Positions 1 through 8,875 of a stretch of DNA of 64,000 nucleotides are shown here, one piece after another. The stretch covers positions 620,001 through 684,000 of the forward strand of contig NZ_JAGKSP010000001.1 of assembly GCF_017942085.1 (NCBI RefSeq). Reading direction: 5' to 3'. This stretch comes from Paenibacillus lignilyticus (GTDB lineage Bacteria > Bacillota > Bacilli > Paenibacillales > Paenibacillaceae). Position 1 is the first letter of the stretch. Every line of letters starts with the position of its first letter. The notes under the pieces were generated by a model. It did no database searches and was not told the DNA's origin. It saw nothing but the letters and a program-made list of their open reading frames with translations. The translations under genes were made by a program, and so were the position numbers.

Positions 1-699
1 CTTTCGAATTGCTATTCCCTTGTCCTGAATCGTAGCGATGGAAGTCAGCGGCACACCCTCTTGTGTGGCGAAGGCGAAGAAACTGCCTCCTTGCTTTTGA
101 CTGAAATGCTGCGGCATGATCATGTCATTGAAATCGATCATACAAACCGTAAATGTATCCCGGGATCCTAATATACGGAACAAATAATAGCTGCCGTTGA
201 TTTCTTGCGGGAACCACCCCCGCGACCGATAGTTTTCTTTCGTTTGAAGGACGGCTTTCAAAAAACTTTCGGTACCCTCTCGTACGTCATGGGAATAGTT
301 ATGACGATACGTTTTATAAAAGAGGTTATTCGGCTTGGAATAAACGAACATGCCCCCGATAATTTCATTCGTCTGAAAATAGCCCTGGTATTTCTTCATC
401 ATGTCTTGCGCATAAAATTGCAAATCTATCGGATCCTGTTTAAACATTAATTTCATAAAACTGGTGTCGCTCGATACTAAATTCGACATATAGGTATCCG
501 CATTGCTTAGATTTTTTTCGAACGCGTTCTGATACAGCATAATGGAATTCCGATTCGTTTGTTCAATTTTGTTATTTAATACGTTGACTACATAAATATT
601 GTAAATGATTAGCAGCAGTACAAGCGGGATAACAAAAATCATCATGATAAACACAACTTGCTTCTTCGAAGACAAACTCCATTTCACAGCCAACATCAT
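1..699 (-). CDS. Sensor histidine kinase, YesM-like (5' part only)
   Basis: The open frame runs off the left edge of the window, so only the first 233 codons are present. It starts at one of two adjacent ATGs (699 or 696) after a GGTGAG-type ribosome site. A short basic N-terminus is followed by one membrane helix (about residues 15-35) and then an extracellular sensor region. The HAMP, dimerisation and ATPase domains must lie outside the window. It is divergent from the sugar importer at 962, the usual arrangement for YesM/YesN-type systems that control ABC sugar uptake. The kinase call rests on this N-terminal architecture and context, because no catalytic motif is visible. Confidence 0.6.
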   Translation of the reverse strand, partial: MMLAVKWSLSSKKQVVFIMMIFVIPLVLLLIIYNIYVVNVLNNKIEQTNRNSIMLYQNAFEKNLSNADTYMSNLVSSDTSFMKLMFKQDPIDLQFYAQDMMKKYQGYFQTNEIIGGMFVYSKPNNLFYKTYRHNYSHDVREGTESFLKAVLQTKENYRSRGWFPQEINGSYYLFRILGSRDTFTVCMIDFNDMIMPQHFSQKQGGSFFAFATQEGVPLTSIATIQDKGIAIRK

Positions 700-961
700 C
701 TCACCGTCTTATCTCCATTATGTCCCACAACTACAGCAAGTCTGATTATAGCATCTTATCAAAAACGACCTCTCAAAACTACGTGCGATTCCGCCTCGAA
801 CTAACTAGGCCATTCTCCCTAGCGATATGATCCCATGTTCCCTTGTCACCCGTCATTATACAAAATTATCCTTTAATAATAGAAATATAGCCCTATCCTA
901 AATTTACTAATAATCTTATTCTGAAATAGATACATAAACCATATTGGGAGGTTCATTTACA

Positions 962-2278
962 ATGAAAAAGAGACTTCTGGTCCCAGCGCTTAGCGTAGTA
1001 CTTGCGTCGACAACTGTCTTAAGTTCAGCTGGTGCGGCAACAAAATCCGACACCATCGTGATCAGACATACGCAATTGGGCGAGGCGAAACAACAACGTT
1101 TCAATATCCTTAAAGATGTCTTGAACAGGGTTTCAAAAGAAGTTCCCGGAGTAAAATACAAACTGGACGGCGTAGATTCGGACGTCAACCGCAAAGAGAA
1201 ATTACGTTCTGAAATGGTCGTTAACAAAGCGCCTGCAATCTTCGATCTGTTCGGCGGAGCTGATACGCAGCTTTACGTTGAAGCAAACAGACTGCTGGAT
1301 CTAACACCGATTCTGAAAGAGCTCGGCTTGTCTAATAAGTTTATTTCCTTGGATGAATTTAAAGTGAACGGCAAAATATACGGTCTGCCAATCGGCGGCT
1401 ACCAAGAAGGTTATTTCTACAATAAAGAGTACTTTAAAGCCAAAGGTCTGAAAACTCCTAAAACATTGGCAGAACTTGAGACATTGGCTGCAACGATTAA
1501 AAAAGACGGCAAAACGCCTTTCGCGCAAGCATCCAAAGCCGCATGGGTACCGTTAATGACAGCCAACACCCTGTGGGCCCGTTATGCAGGTCCGGATATT
1601 ACGAATGGCTTCACAACCGGTAAAACGAAATGGAACAGCGCTCCAATGGTAGCAGCCTTTACGAAGTACCAAGATTGGGTGAAAAAAGGCTACTTTAAAC
1701 AAGGCGAACTCGGTTTGGATTATGCCGAACAACGCAACCAACTCATTCGTGGCGAGGCTATTATGATGTATGACGGTTCGTGGGCTTCCAGCGTATTCGC
1801 GGATCCTAAACAAGCCGGAGATTTGACTAACAAAGTGGGCTACTTCCCATTGCCGTCGGTAGCCGGTGGAAAAGGCAGCCAAACAGCCGTTAACGGTGGT
1901 TTCTCCAACGGTTACGGTTTCTCCGCCAAAGTTAAAAACGACAAAAAGCAATTAGCGTTTGTTAAATCGTTTATCAAGAACATGTACAACGATGAAATGC
2001 AAATTCGCGGGCTTGAAGCAGACGGCGTCCTGCCTTCCATGAAAGTAAACAGCACGAAATTGGCTAAAGCCAAAGCCTCCAACCTCGTAAAAGAAATTAT
2101 CGAAGTAGGCAACAAAGCAAGCGGCGCTTTCCCGGCATTCGATTCCTTGGTTCAGCCTGATGTCAATACGGCGCTCAGCGAAGGCATTCAAAAACTAATC
2201 GGACTCAAAATTACGCCTAAAGCCATGCTGGACGCCGTGCAAAAAGCTCAGAATGCAGCAAACAACGACGATTTCTAA
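962..2278 (+). CDS. Sugar ABC transporter substrate-binding protein
   Basis: Family 1 extracellular solute-binding protein of 438 residues that captures a sugar or oligosaccharide for the two permeases downstream. The ATG at 962 is chosen because GGGAGG (946-951) lies 10 bases upstream; the TTG at 944 is part of that ribosome site. An N-terminal signal peptide ends near SSAGAA, but there is no lipobox cysteine, so the protein would be cleaved by signal peptidase I instead of lipid-anchored. The mature part has typical features such as the NGKIYGLPI stretch followed by YFYNKEYF. The ligand cannot be told from sequence alone. Confidence 0.85.
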   Translation: MKKRLLVPALSVVLASTTVLSSAGAATKSDTIVIRHTQLGEAKQQRFNILKDVLNRVSKEVPGVKYKLDGVDSDVNRKEKLRSEMVVNKAPAIFDLFGGADTQLYVEANRLLDLTPILKELGLSNKFISLDEFKVNGKIYGLPIGGYQEGYFYNKEYFKAKGLKTPKTLAELETLAATIKKDGKTPFAQASKAAWVPLMTANTLWARYAGPDITNGFTTGKTKWNSAPMVAAFTKYQDWVKKGYFKQGELGLDYAEQRNQLIRGEAIMMYDGSWASSVFADPKQAGDLTNKVGYFPLPSVAGGKGSQTAVNGGFSNGYGFSAKVKNDKKQLAFVKSFIKNMYNDEMQIRGLEADGVLPSMKVNSTKLAKAKASNLVKEIIEVGNKASGAFPAFDSLVQPDVNTALSEGIQKLIGLKITPKAMLDAVQKAQNAANNDDF

Positions 2279-2293
2279 ATGATATAAGCAAGG

Positions 2294-2330
2294 AAAGTAC
2301 CACCCGCCTCAGAGTGGGTGGTACTTTTTT
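2294..2330 (+). terminator. Intrinsic terminator/attenuator after the binding protein
   Basis: GTACCACCC (2297-2305) pairs with GGGTGGTAC (2316-2324), extended by AAA/TTT and followed by six T. It lies between the binding protein and the first permease, so it probably lets the binding protein be made in excess while some transcription reads through. Confidence 0.85.
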
Positions 2331-2378
2331 CATAAGAACGATTCATGCAGCCAATGTCTGATTATCGCGGAGGAAACG

Positions 2379-3260
2379 ATGAATAAAACATTAAGAAACC
2401 CTTGGACCTATGTCCTGTTTTTACTGCCTCTCCTTCTACTCTATCTCTTATTCTTCATTTATCCGATGATTTCTGCTTTCACTACGGGCTTCATGAAATG
2501 GAACGGTCTTACCGAAGCCAAATTTAATGGACTGACAAACTTTAAGCATGCGTTTGGGGACGTTTTATTCTGGGACTCCGTTCTCAATAACGGGAAATTC
2601 ATTCTGTTCTCGGTTTTCGTGCAGGTGCCTCTCATTATCTTCTTCTCGCTGTTAATCAGTAATGTAAAGAAACTCAAGGGTTTATATAAAACGGCCGTAT
2701 TCGTCCCTTCCGTCATGTCCACTGCGGTAATCGGAATCTTGTGGAGTTTCATCTACGAACCGGACATCGGCTTGTTCAATCAAATTTTGACTAAAATCGG
2801 ATTACAGCCTGTCATGTGGTTATCCGACACCAGTTGGGCTATGTTTTCGATCTTGATAACCAACGCGTGGCAGTGGACGGGATTCTACGTCGTGATGGTC
2901 CTTGCTGCAATATTGTCCATTCCAAGAGAAATAGATGAAGCTGCAATTGTCGACGGAGCCAGCGCTTGGACCCGCGCAACCCGAATTACGGTGCCGCTTA
3001 TTATGCCTATCATTTCCGTTGTGATTATGCTTTCCATCTCGGGTGCGATGAAAGCGGCCGATATTATCATTGTAATGACCGATGGCGGCCCGGGCGGAGT
3101 AACGGATGTCATGGCAACCTATCTCATAAAATACGGAATCACGAACGCGAAATACGGATATGGCAACTCCATCGGGGTGTTGATTTTCATTTTCTCTCTC
3201 ATTCTTACAGCATTGTACCAATTTTTAGTTGCCAGAAGAGTCGAAAGGGTCGAATACTAA
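2379..3260 (+). CDS. Sugar ABC transporter permease, MalF-type
   Basis: Inner-membrane permease subunit of 293 residues with about six hydrophobic helices. It would form the translocation pore with the next gene product. The cytoplasmic EAA loop that contacts the ATPase is visible as EIDEAAIVDGA, around residues 185-195. The ATG at 2379 follows GGAGG at 2369-2373. The stop codon overlaps the next ATG by one base (TAATG), indicating translational coupling. No ATPase gene is nearby; importers of this family usually share an MsmX-type ATPase encoded elsewhere (family knowledge). Confidence 0.9.
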   Translation: MNKTLRNPWTYVLFLLPLLLLYLLFFIYPMISAFTTGFMKWNGLTEAKFNGLTNFKHAFGDVLFWDSVLNNGKFILFSVFVQVPLIIFFSLLISNVKKLKGLYKTAVFVPSVMSTAVIGILWSFIYEPDIGLFNQILTKIGLQPVMWLSDTSWAMFSILITNAWQWTGFYVVMVLAAILSIPREIDEAAIVDGASAWTRATRITVPLIMPIISVVIMLSISGAMKAADIIIVMTDGGPGGVTDVMATYLIKYGITNAKYGYGNSIGVLIFIFSLILTALYQFLVARRVERVEY

Positions 3261-4114
3261 TGACGATAACACTAAGATCAGTGAAGAAAAGTATCCCGCA
3301 TATTATTTTATTAGGTTATTTAGTCGTGACCCTTTATCCGTTTCTATTCGTTCTCTTCTCGTCCATAAAGTCGGATAATCAAGCGATTGCAAGCAATCCG
3401 TTCGGCTTCCCTTCCTCGTTTCATTTTGAAAATTACTATGAAGCCTGGGTGAATGCGAAAATCAGCGTTTACTTCCTTAATAGTTTGTATATCGCCACGC
3501 TGTGTTCCATCGCGACGATTATCTTCTCCTCTATGGGAGCTTTTGCGATTACACGGATGCGATATAAGAAAATGAGCAAAGGATTATACCAATTCATACT
3601 GATCGGCCTGCTCATTCCGAGCGGCGCGTTACTTCTGCCAATTTTCATCTTATTGAATAAGTTGGTGATCTTCGGTCAACCTGTGTTGGGTACCCACATG
3701 GCACTCATTCTCCCCTACACCGCCGGGGCGATCCCATTTACGGTTATCATCTTGTCGGCGTTTATGAAATCGATCCCGAGTGAAATCGAAGAAGCCTCTG
3801 TCGTGGATGGATTGAGTGCGAAAGGAATTTTCGCTAAAATCATTATGCCGATCACAGTTCCGGCGTTGGTAACCGTCTTTATCATCAACTTCATCGGAAA
3901 CTGGAACGAGTTTCTAATGGCGAACTTCTTCATCTCCACCGATGAATTGCGAACGCTGCCGGTCGGGATGGTCGGTTTCCGCGATATCTATAACACGAAT
4001 TACGCTCAAATGTCGGCGGGAATCGTATACAGCATCGTGCCGGTCATGATTATTTACGCCGTCCTTCAGAAGCAAATTATTGAAGGTTTAACCGCCGGCG
4101 GCGTTAAAGGCTGA
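3260..4114 (+). CDS. Sugar ABC transporter permease, MalG-type
   Basis: Second permease of the importer, 284 residues, with about six membrane helices. The EAA loop reads EIEEASVVDGL. The start ATG at 3260 overlaps the upstream stop codon; the same frame stays open further upstream, but that part is only a shadow of the preceding gene. The order binding protein, MalF-type, MalG-type is the standard CUT1 sugar-importer arrangement. The three-gene unit ends at a strong terminator. Confidence 0.9.
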   Translation: MTITLRSVKKSIPHIILLGYLVVTLYPFLFVLFSSIKSDNQAIASNPFGFPSSFHFENYYEAWVNAKISVYFLNSLYIATLCSIATIIFSSMGAFAITRMRYKKMSKGLYQFILIGLLIPSGALLLPIFILLNKLVIFGQPVLGTHMALILPYTAGAIPFTVIILSAFMKSIPSEIEEASVVDGLSAKGIFAKIIMPITVPALVTVFIINFIGNWNEFLMANFFISTDELRTLPVGMVGFRDIYNTNYAQMSAGIVYSIVPVMIIYAVLQKQIIEGLTAGGVKG

Positions 4115-4147
4115 TTGATCCCGATAGACAAGAATGCTCCTATAGAA

Positions 4148-4188
4148 GAAGCCCTGCAGCCTGTTAGGCTGCAGGGCTTCTTTTTTTT
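4148..4188 (+). terminator. Intrinsic terminator of the sugar importer operon
   Basis: A 15-bp perfect stem (4148-4162 with 4166-4180) around a 3-base loop, followed by eight T. It ends the three-gene importer operon. Confidence 0.95.
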
Positions 4189-4212
4189 AATGTATGGCCC
4201 CTTTTCGATCCG

Positions 4213-4516
4213 TCACTTGTGGGAAGTCCGAGCCCTGCGGCTAGCGAAGTAATCGCGCACCAACTCGGGCATGACTTTAAACGGTGTCTCGTAATGGTGC
4301 AGATTGATCAGATCCTCGCTCACGTCATCGTTGAACGTGACATGGATGACGCCTGCTTCGACCGACGACAGCCAAGATAGTTCCACCCACTCCTCGTGCT
4401 CCATCGGCTTTGACAGCCAAAGATGCGGGCCGCCGTAAGGACGCGTATACCCGTCTATCGTATTGTCCGCGCTGAACGCTTCCGTCTGCGGCTCAACCGC
4501 GAGCCGAAGTCCCCGC
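4213..4516 (-). pseudogene. Remnant: C-terminal tail of a probable FAD-dependent oxidoreductase
   Basis: About 100 codons that read as the end of a larger protein: VEPQTEAFSADN, DGYTRPYGGPHLW, then a beta-rich stretch ending DLINLHHYETPF and VMPELVRDY. From memory of the family, this matches the C-terminus of Paenibacillus FAD-dependent oxidoreductases of roughly 700 residues or more; I could not verify this by search. There is no start codon or ribosome site of its own. Its 5' end runs straight into a truncated permease in another frame, so it is the downstream side of a deletion. The left boundary near 4516 is approximate. Confidence 0.55.
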
Positions 4517-5225
4517 GGAAAATATTGCCCACCGCCAGCAGCGCGAGGATGATGAAGGTCGGGGTCAAATTCGGGACGGTTACTTTCATAATGCGCTGGA
4601 AGACGTTCGCGCCGTCCATCTCTGCCGCTTCGTACATCTCCGTATCGATGCTCGTAATGGCGGCCAAGTACATCACTGTGCCGTAGCCGAGCAGCTTCCA
4701 CGTATGGAAGAATACGAGGATATAGGGCCAATAAGCCGGCGTATTGTAGATGTCGATGCGTTCCATTCCAAGCGAAGCCAGTACGTTGTTGATTGCACCG
4801 ACATCATAACTGAAGAAATTGTATGCGATCGAGCCGACTACGACCCACGAAATGAAATACGGAAGGAACAGCGCCGATTGAATGATTTTGCGGAACCATT
4901 TGCCCCCGACTTCGAACAGCAGGACGGCTGCCGCGATCTGCAGCAGGTTCCCAAGCACCAAGAAACCGATGTTGTATAACGCCGTATTCCGCGTGACGCG
5001 CCAAGCATCGCCGGATTGGAAGAAGAATTTAAAATTGTCGAGCCCCACCCAAGGGCTTCCGAACACGCCGCCCGTGTATTTGAACTGCTTGAATGCGATC
5101 ACAATCCCGGCCATCGGAACGTATGAAAATAGCAAGACCAACAACACGGCCGGCGAGATCATGATCAACATCGTTCGATACTTCACGACGTCGCGCCAGA
5201 AGGTATGCCGTTTCTCTGTCATCAT
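4455..5225 (-). pseudogene. Truncated ABC sugar permease, LplB/YtcP-type
   Basis: A good start (ATG ATG at 5225, preceded by AAAGGAG) and a normal N-terminal two-thirds of an LplB-type permease: SYVPMAGIVIAFKQF near residue 35-50, several membrane helices, and the EAA-like loop MYEAAEMDGAN. The permease reads normally to NIFRGDFG, about residue 241, and then ends in 15 unrelated basic residues. Family members continue for roughly 60-80 more residues, including at least one more helix. The break coincides with the joint to the oxidoreductase remnant. It lies downstream of a frameshifted kinase. Probably non-functional. Confidence 0.8.
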
Positions 5226-5407
5226 GCCTCTACTCCTTTCTTATCTACTGGACTCATTATAAGAAAGAGACAGGATTCGACATAAGTAAGCGGGGCAACT
5301 ATAACTAAAAGAATTCAACGATGAACTTCATTTTTATTCTTTTTCCGATATTCTCCCGGCCCCCCTGATGTCTCCTTTAGCTTTGATTGCCGGGATAACT
5401 CGTATCT

Positions 5408-7126
5408 TCACGCAGATCGGATCCTTCCGTCTGAATGGGAAGCAGCAGCCGGACGGTCGTACACGCTGGCAATTTGCACGCCGTATTCGGGACCGTACCG
5501 AAGCTTGATCCGTTCCTCCACGTTCTTCAGCCCATAAGTGTTCGACTCCGCGGCGCCGCAAAGCAACCGGTCGACTTTATCCGGACGCATGCCGATGCCG
5601 GTGTCGATAATTTTCAGTTCCAAATCATTCCCGACCCTCTTGGCCGTCAGACGTATCGCGATCGTCTCTCCAAACCAAGCATGTTTGAATATGTTCTCGA
5701 CGAACGGCTGCATGAGCAGTTTAATGATTTTCACATCTTTAACCGCAGGATCCATGTCCACGTATACCTGAAAGGCGTCGGCATATTTGACTCTCTGAAT
5801 ATCGAGGTAAGCCGACACTTGCTCCAGTTCATTTTCGAGCGGAATGATCACTTGGCCGTTATTGAGCGTTAACCGGTAAAATCTCGACAGCAGCTTCACG
5901 GTTTCGGTGACTTCCTTCTTCTTGCCGAGATTATTCAGGCTGCTGATCGTCGACAGCGTATTGTACAGAAAATGCGGATTTATTTGGGCTTGCAGCGCTT
6001 CAAGTTCCGCCTGCTTCCTATGAATGCCTTGCAAGTACACATCTTGAATCAACGTCTGGATGCTGGCCGCCATGCTGTTGAACGAATGGGCGATCAGCCC
6101 GAATTCGTCATTGCCGTTCGCTTCGAGCCTGCGATCCAGCTTGCCGTCCTGAAAAGCGCGGATGAGCGAGACGATTCGCTTCATCCCTCGACCCGACAAG
6201 GCCGCCACGGCGAATCCGATGCCCGCCATGACGGCGAAGCTTGCTGCGCAGATCAAACCGAGCGTCCGCTGAAGCTTCTTCGCATCCTTGCTCAAGTACT
6301 CGCGAGGCACTTGCACCTCGATGGAGAACGGCGTCTCCGCCGCCTCCTCGCGCAAGTTCAAGTAGGCCTTTCCGGCCGCTTGGGGCAACGCGGAATCGCG
6401 TTCGTACATCGCCTTGCCGGTGGCGCGGTCAATGACGCGGATGCCCATGCCCTGCTCTTTCGGATATTTGGTCAGATTGCCGATCAGGCTGTCAATGTTG
6501 ACGGTAATTCGGATATAGCCGATCGCAGTTCGATAATCCCCGAATGAGACAAGCTTGCGAAAAATCGATAGGTTGCCCAGCTCTTTGTCCGAATCGGCTT
6601 GTATCCAGATGTTCTTATCCGTAGCGGAAGCCTGCAGCTGCTGAAACCACTGGCGATTCTTCAGGACGTCATACGATTGCACCAAGAATTCGCTTTTCGT
6701 GATCGGACTTGCGGCATTCGATCTGCCCGCTTCCCCGATTAGGGGGTTAACGGCGTACAGCGTCAGGCGGATGGGACTTCCGAACAGATTAAGCGGCGCT
6801 TGCAGCTCCGGAAAAATATCGTCGATCATCGTGTAATACATGCTTAGCCGGTCTCCCTGACGCTGCAAAGCTCGCTGAAACGCCAAATTGCCGAATAATT
6901 GATCGGAAATGCGCCGAATTTCGGTCATCCGGTAATCGACGTTATTCCTGGTCTGCTCGAGTGCCGCCCGGATCCCGGTCTCGGCCACCTCCGTACGCGA
7001 CTTGACGAGCATCCCGTACGATACGTAGCCGATCGCGAAGTCCGTGACGAGCACGAGCAAGAGGTAGGAAATCATCATTTTGTACGTGAACGGCAAATAA
7101 TTGCGAATGGAAAATAAACGCGCCAT
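5408..7126 (-). CDS. Sensor histidine kinase, YesM-like, frameshifted at its C-terminus
   Basis: A 572-residue membrane kinase. It has a first membrane helix at about residues 16-37, a long extracellular sensor region, a second helix near 270-290, then HAMP. The His_kinase motif is QAQINPHFLYNTLS, and the ATPase part has MQPFVENIFKHAW and IDTGIGM. The last 18 residues are out of frame. In the +1 frame the expected ending TTVRLLLP follows directly after VQIASVY, and that frame stops at 5377. The break is near 5456-5465. No response-regulator gene is adjacent, and the downstream permease is truncated, so this is probably a decaying two-component/importer locus. Confidence 0.85.
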   Translation of the reverse strand: MARLFSIRNYLPFTYKMMISYLLLVLVTDFAIGYVSYGMLVKSRTEVAETGIRAALEQTRNNVDYRMTEIRRISDQLFGNLAFQRALQRQGDRLSMYYTMIDDIFPELQAPLNLFGSPIRLTLYAVNPLIGEAGRSNAASPITKSEFLVQSYDVLKNRQWFQQLQASATDKNIWIQADSDKELGNLSIFRKLVSFGDYRTAIGYIRITVNIDSLIGNLTKYPKEQGMGIRVIDRATGKAMYERDSALPQAAGKAYLNLREEAAETPFSIEVQVPREYLSKDAKKLQRTLGLICAASFAVMAGIGFAVAALSGRGMKRIVSLIRAFQDGKLDRRLEANGNDEFGLIAHSFNSMAASIQTLIQDVYLQGIHRKQAELEALQAQINPHFLYNTLSTISSLNNLGKKKEVTETVKLLSRFYRLTLNNGQVIIPLENELEQVSAYLDIQRVKYADAFQVYVDMDPAVKDVKIIKLLMQPFVENIFKHAWFGETIAIRLTAKRVGNDLELKIIDTGIGMRPDKVDRLLCGAAESNTYGLKNVEERIKLRYGPEYGVQIASVYDRPAAASHSDGRIRSA

Positions 7127-7611
7127 TGGGACACCCTGTTTCGAAAGTGGTTGCCCGGATTCCGTTGAACCAGCGGAATTACCGGGGAAAAAAGAGAAAA
7201 TACCGGAGACGCCTTTAAGAGGCCATCCCCGGCACGCTATGCTTGCTTCGCAAGCAAGTTAAAGGAATTACGTACGGTCAGGCTCTAATGCGGATTCAAG
7301 CAGCGACGAACAGCACGGCTATCAAGATTGACGGCAGCTGCCCTCATGCTGTCAAGCCTCTTGCATTTATCATGGGGCATACGCATCTTTCCTAATCATC
7401 GGACATAAGCAAAACCGGATTGAATCTAGGCTCGTAGTAGAAATCTAACTTGCAAGATTCGATTTACACGTTCAGTGTAGAACAAGAGCGCTTGCGTTGA
7501 ACACGCATCATGGCAACGAAATCTAAAACTAATCAACGCCCAGAAAATGATTGCCAAAGCTGAGCCCATGAAATATACTTGTGGAAAATTATGTATTGGC
7601 GTGAAGCACAT
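7127..7611. other. Gene-free intergenic stretch
   Basis: About 480 bases with no supportable gene. It holds small hairpins (GCCTTTAAGAGGC at about 7211-7223 and a GCTTGC/GCAAGC hairpin near 7240) but no recognised RNA family or clear promoter. Confidence 0.5.
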
Positions 7612-7654
7612 GCCGCTTTGATCAGGATCTCTTGGGATTCCGGATCAAGGCGGC
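7612..7654 (+). terminator. Terminator-like hairpin in the leader of the next gene
   Basis: GCCGCTTTGATC (7612-7623) pairs with GATCAAGGCGGC (7643-7654) with one mismatch and is followed by ATTTTCATTTT. It ends 35 bases before the start at 7690, so it may act as an attenuator or stop upstream readthrough. Confidence 0.5.
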
Positions 7655-7689
7655 ATTTTCATTTTCCGGATCGAAAGAAGGGGATGCCG

Positions 7690-8346
7690 ATGAGTGCTTT
7701 TGAGACAAAGATGAACCAATGGCTGCACGATCAACTCGCGGTGGAGAAAAATCCGAGAAGACGCGAAATCCTACAACAGGAGATTGGGCACGGCACGAAA
7801 GAGTTTTTGAGAACGATATGGTATCCGGCCGTAGGGAACTTTAATCATTTGTATGCGGAATGGGAAGTTCGGGATTATGGCAACCGATATCGTTATCTGG
7901 ATCTTGCCTATATGCCCGGCGGGGCCAAAGGCTGTATCGAAATCCATGGTTACCGGTCTCATGCCAGAGATATCGAATCATGGCGATTCAGGGATTTATG
8001 CAAGAAACAAGCATACCTCGTATTGGGAGATTGGCTGTTCCTGCCTGTAGCGTACTTATCGATCGAGGAAGAACCGGAGGTTATCAAGCAGATGGCTTTG
8101 TCTTTTGTCGGTAAGTTTGTGTCTAGTCCAACCCATCATTCGCTCAGTTGGATTGAAGCAGAGACTTTGCGGTTTGCGCGCGGAGTCATTCGGCCGTTTC
8201 GCTCAGATGAACTTTCGTTGCACCTGAATCGATCCACTAGACAGACGAGACGTATATTAGACAAGCTCGTAGCAATGAACGTATTCACTGTTCAGAATGG
8301 ACAACAGCGTTATCGAACCTACCAAGCGGTCGATTTTGACCGTTAG
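7690..8346 (+). CDS. Nuclease-like N-domain plus winged-helix protein
   Basis: A 218-residue protein of uncertain function. The ATG at 7690 is preferred over 7684 because GAAGGGG sits 6 bases upstream. Residues about 70-130 contain LDLAYMPGG followed by CIEIHGYRSHAR and a hydrophobic strand LVLGDWLFLPVAYLSI. The order D, then E-x-H-G-Y, then a strand resembles the PD-(D/E)XK/Vsr-like nuclease fold. The last 60 residues look like a winged helix-turn-helix (FRSDELSLHLNRSTRQTRRI). Similar Paenibacillus proteins tend to be called transcriptional regulators (recollection). The nuclease reading is inference only. Confidence 0.6.
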   Translation: MSAFETKMNQWLHDQLAVEKNPRRREILQQEIGHGTKEFLRTIWYPAVGNFNHLYAEWEVRDYGNRYRYLDLAYMPGGAKGCIEIHGYRSHARDIESWRFRDLCKKQAYLVLGDWLFLPVAYLSIEEEPEVIKQMALSFVGKFVSSPTHHSLSWIEAETLRFARGVIRPFRSDELSLHLNRSTRQTRRILDKLVAMNVFTVQNGQQRYRTYQAVDFDR

Positions 8347-8376
8347 AACAAAAACAAGGTACTTTCGCGGTATTTA

Positions 8377-8503
8377 CGGACACCGATGACCATTAGAACG
8401 AATACTTCACGATTTTCTCTGACAATTCCCTTGCTAATGGACATTAATGACCATTAGCAAGCTAGAATACCAAAAAATCGTCGCTAACGGTCACTATTGT
8501 CCG
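8377..8503. repeat. Nested palindromic element, 127 bp
   Basis: Outer arms CGGACA..TGACCATTAG..CGATTTT (from 8377) match AAAAATCG..CTAACGGTCA..TGTCCG (to 8503). Inside is a perfect TTGCTAATGG/CCATTAGCAA hairpin (8431-8460, 10-base loop). It lies just downstream of the winged-helix gene and carries no gene. The hairpin-in-hairpin layout resembles the element at 29469-29655. Confidence 0.7.
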
Positions 8504-8536
8504 AATCAGAAGCCTATACGACGCAGACTACCTTAG

Positions 8537-8810
8537 TTAGCGGTAGATTCCGACGTCGCTGTGCTCCTCCACTTCGTTCCGACCGCGCGGGCTGTACCCT
8601 TAAGCGCTTCGCCCCAATTGAGGCTGCCCAGCTTAGCGGTAGATTTCGCCGGCGCTGTGCTTCTCCACTGCATTCCGACCGCGCGGACTGCACCCAAGCG
8701 GTTCGCCCCCCGATTGGGGCTACCAGCTTAGCGATAGATTCCGCCGGCGCTGTGCTCCTCCGCTGCATTCCAACCGCGAGGACTGCCCCAAACGGTCCAA
8801 TTGGTGCTCC
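8537..8810. repeat. Three tandem ~96-bp repeats
   Basis: Units begin TTAGCG(G/A)TAGATT at 8537, 8633 and 8728 and share CGCTGTGCT(C/T)CTCC and CGACCGCG-type segments. The third copy is degenerate at its end. Open frames through this stretch, including one that continues into the tRNA gene, are repeat artefacts. Confidence 0.75.
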
Positions 8811-8835
8811 CCCGTCGCCGTTGTGCTGCCCATAC

Positions 8836-8865
8836 GAAAAACAGCCATCCCGAAGGATGGCTGTT
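8836..8865 (-). terminator. Terminator of the tRNA-Ala gene
   Basis: On the minus strand AACAGCCATCC pairs with GGATGGCTGTT around a TTCG tetraloop and is followed by TTTT. It lies 10 bases beyond the 3' end of the tRNA. Confidence 0.9.
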
Positions 8866-8875
8866 CAATCTTGTA

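Noticed and set aside
5972..6547. 191-codon plus-strand frame opposite the kinase
   Set aside because: Antisense shadow of the kinase gene at 5408-7126, with no start signals and no family features.
7141..7260. GC-rich hairpins considered as a riboswitch
   Set aside because: Only small local hairpins, no match to a remembered riboswitch consensus and no downstream gene at a suitable distance.
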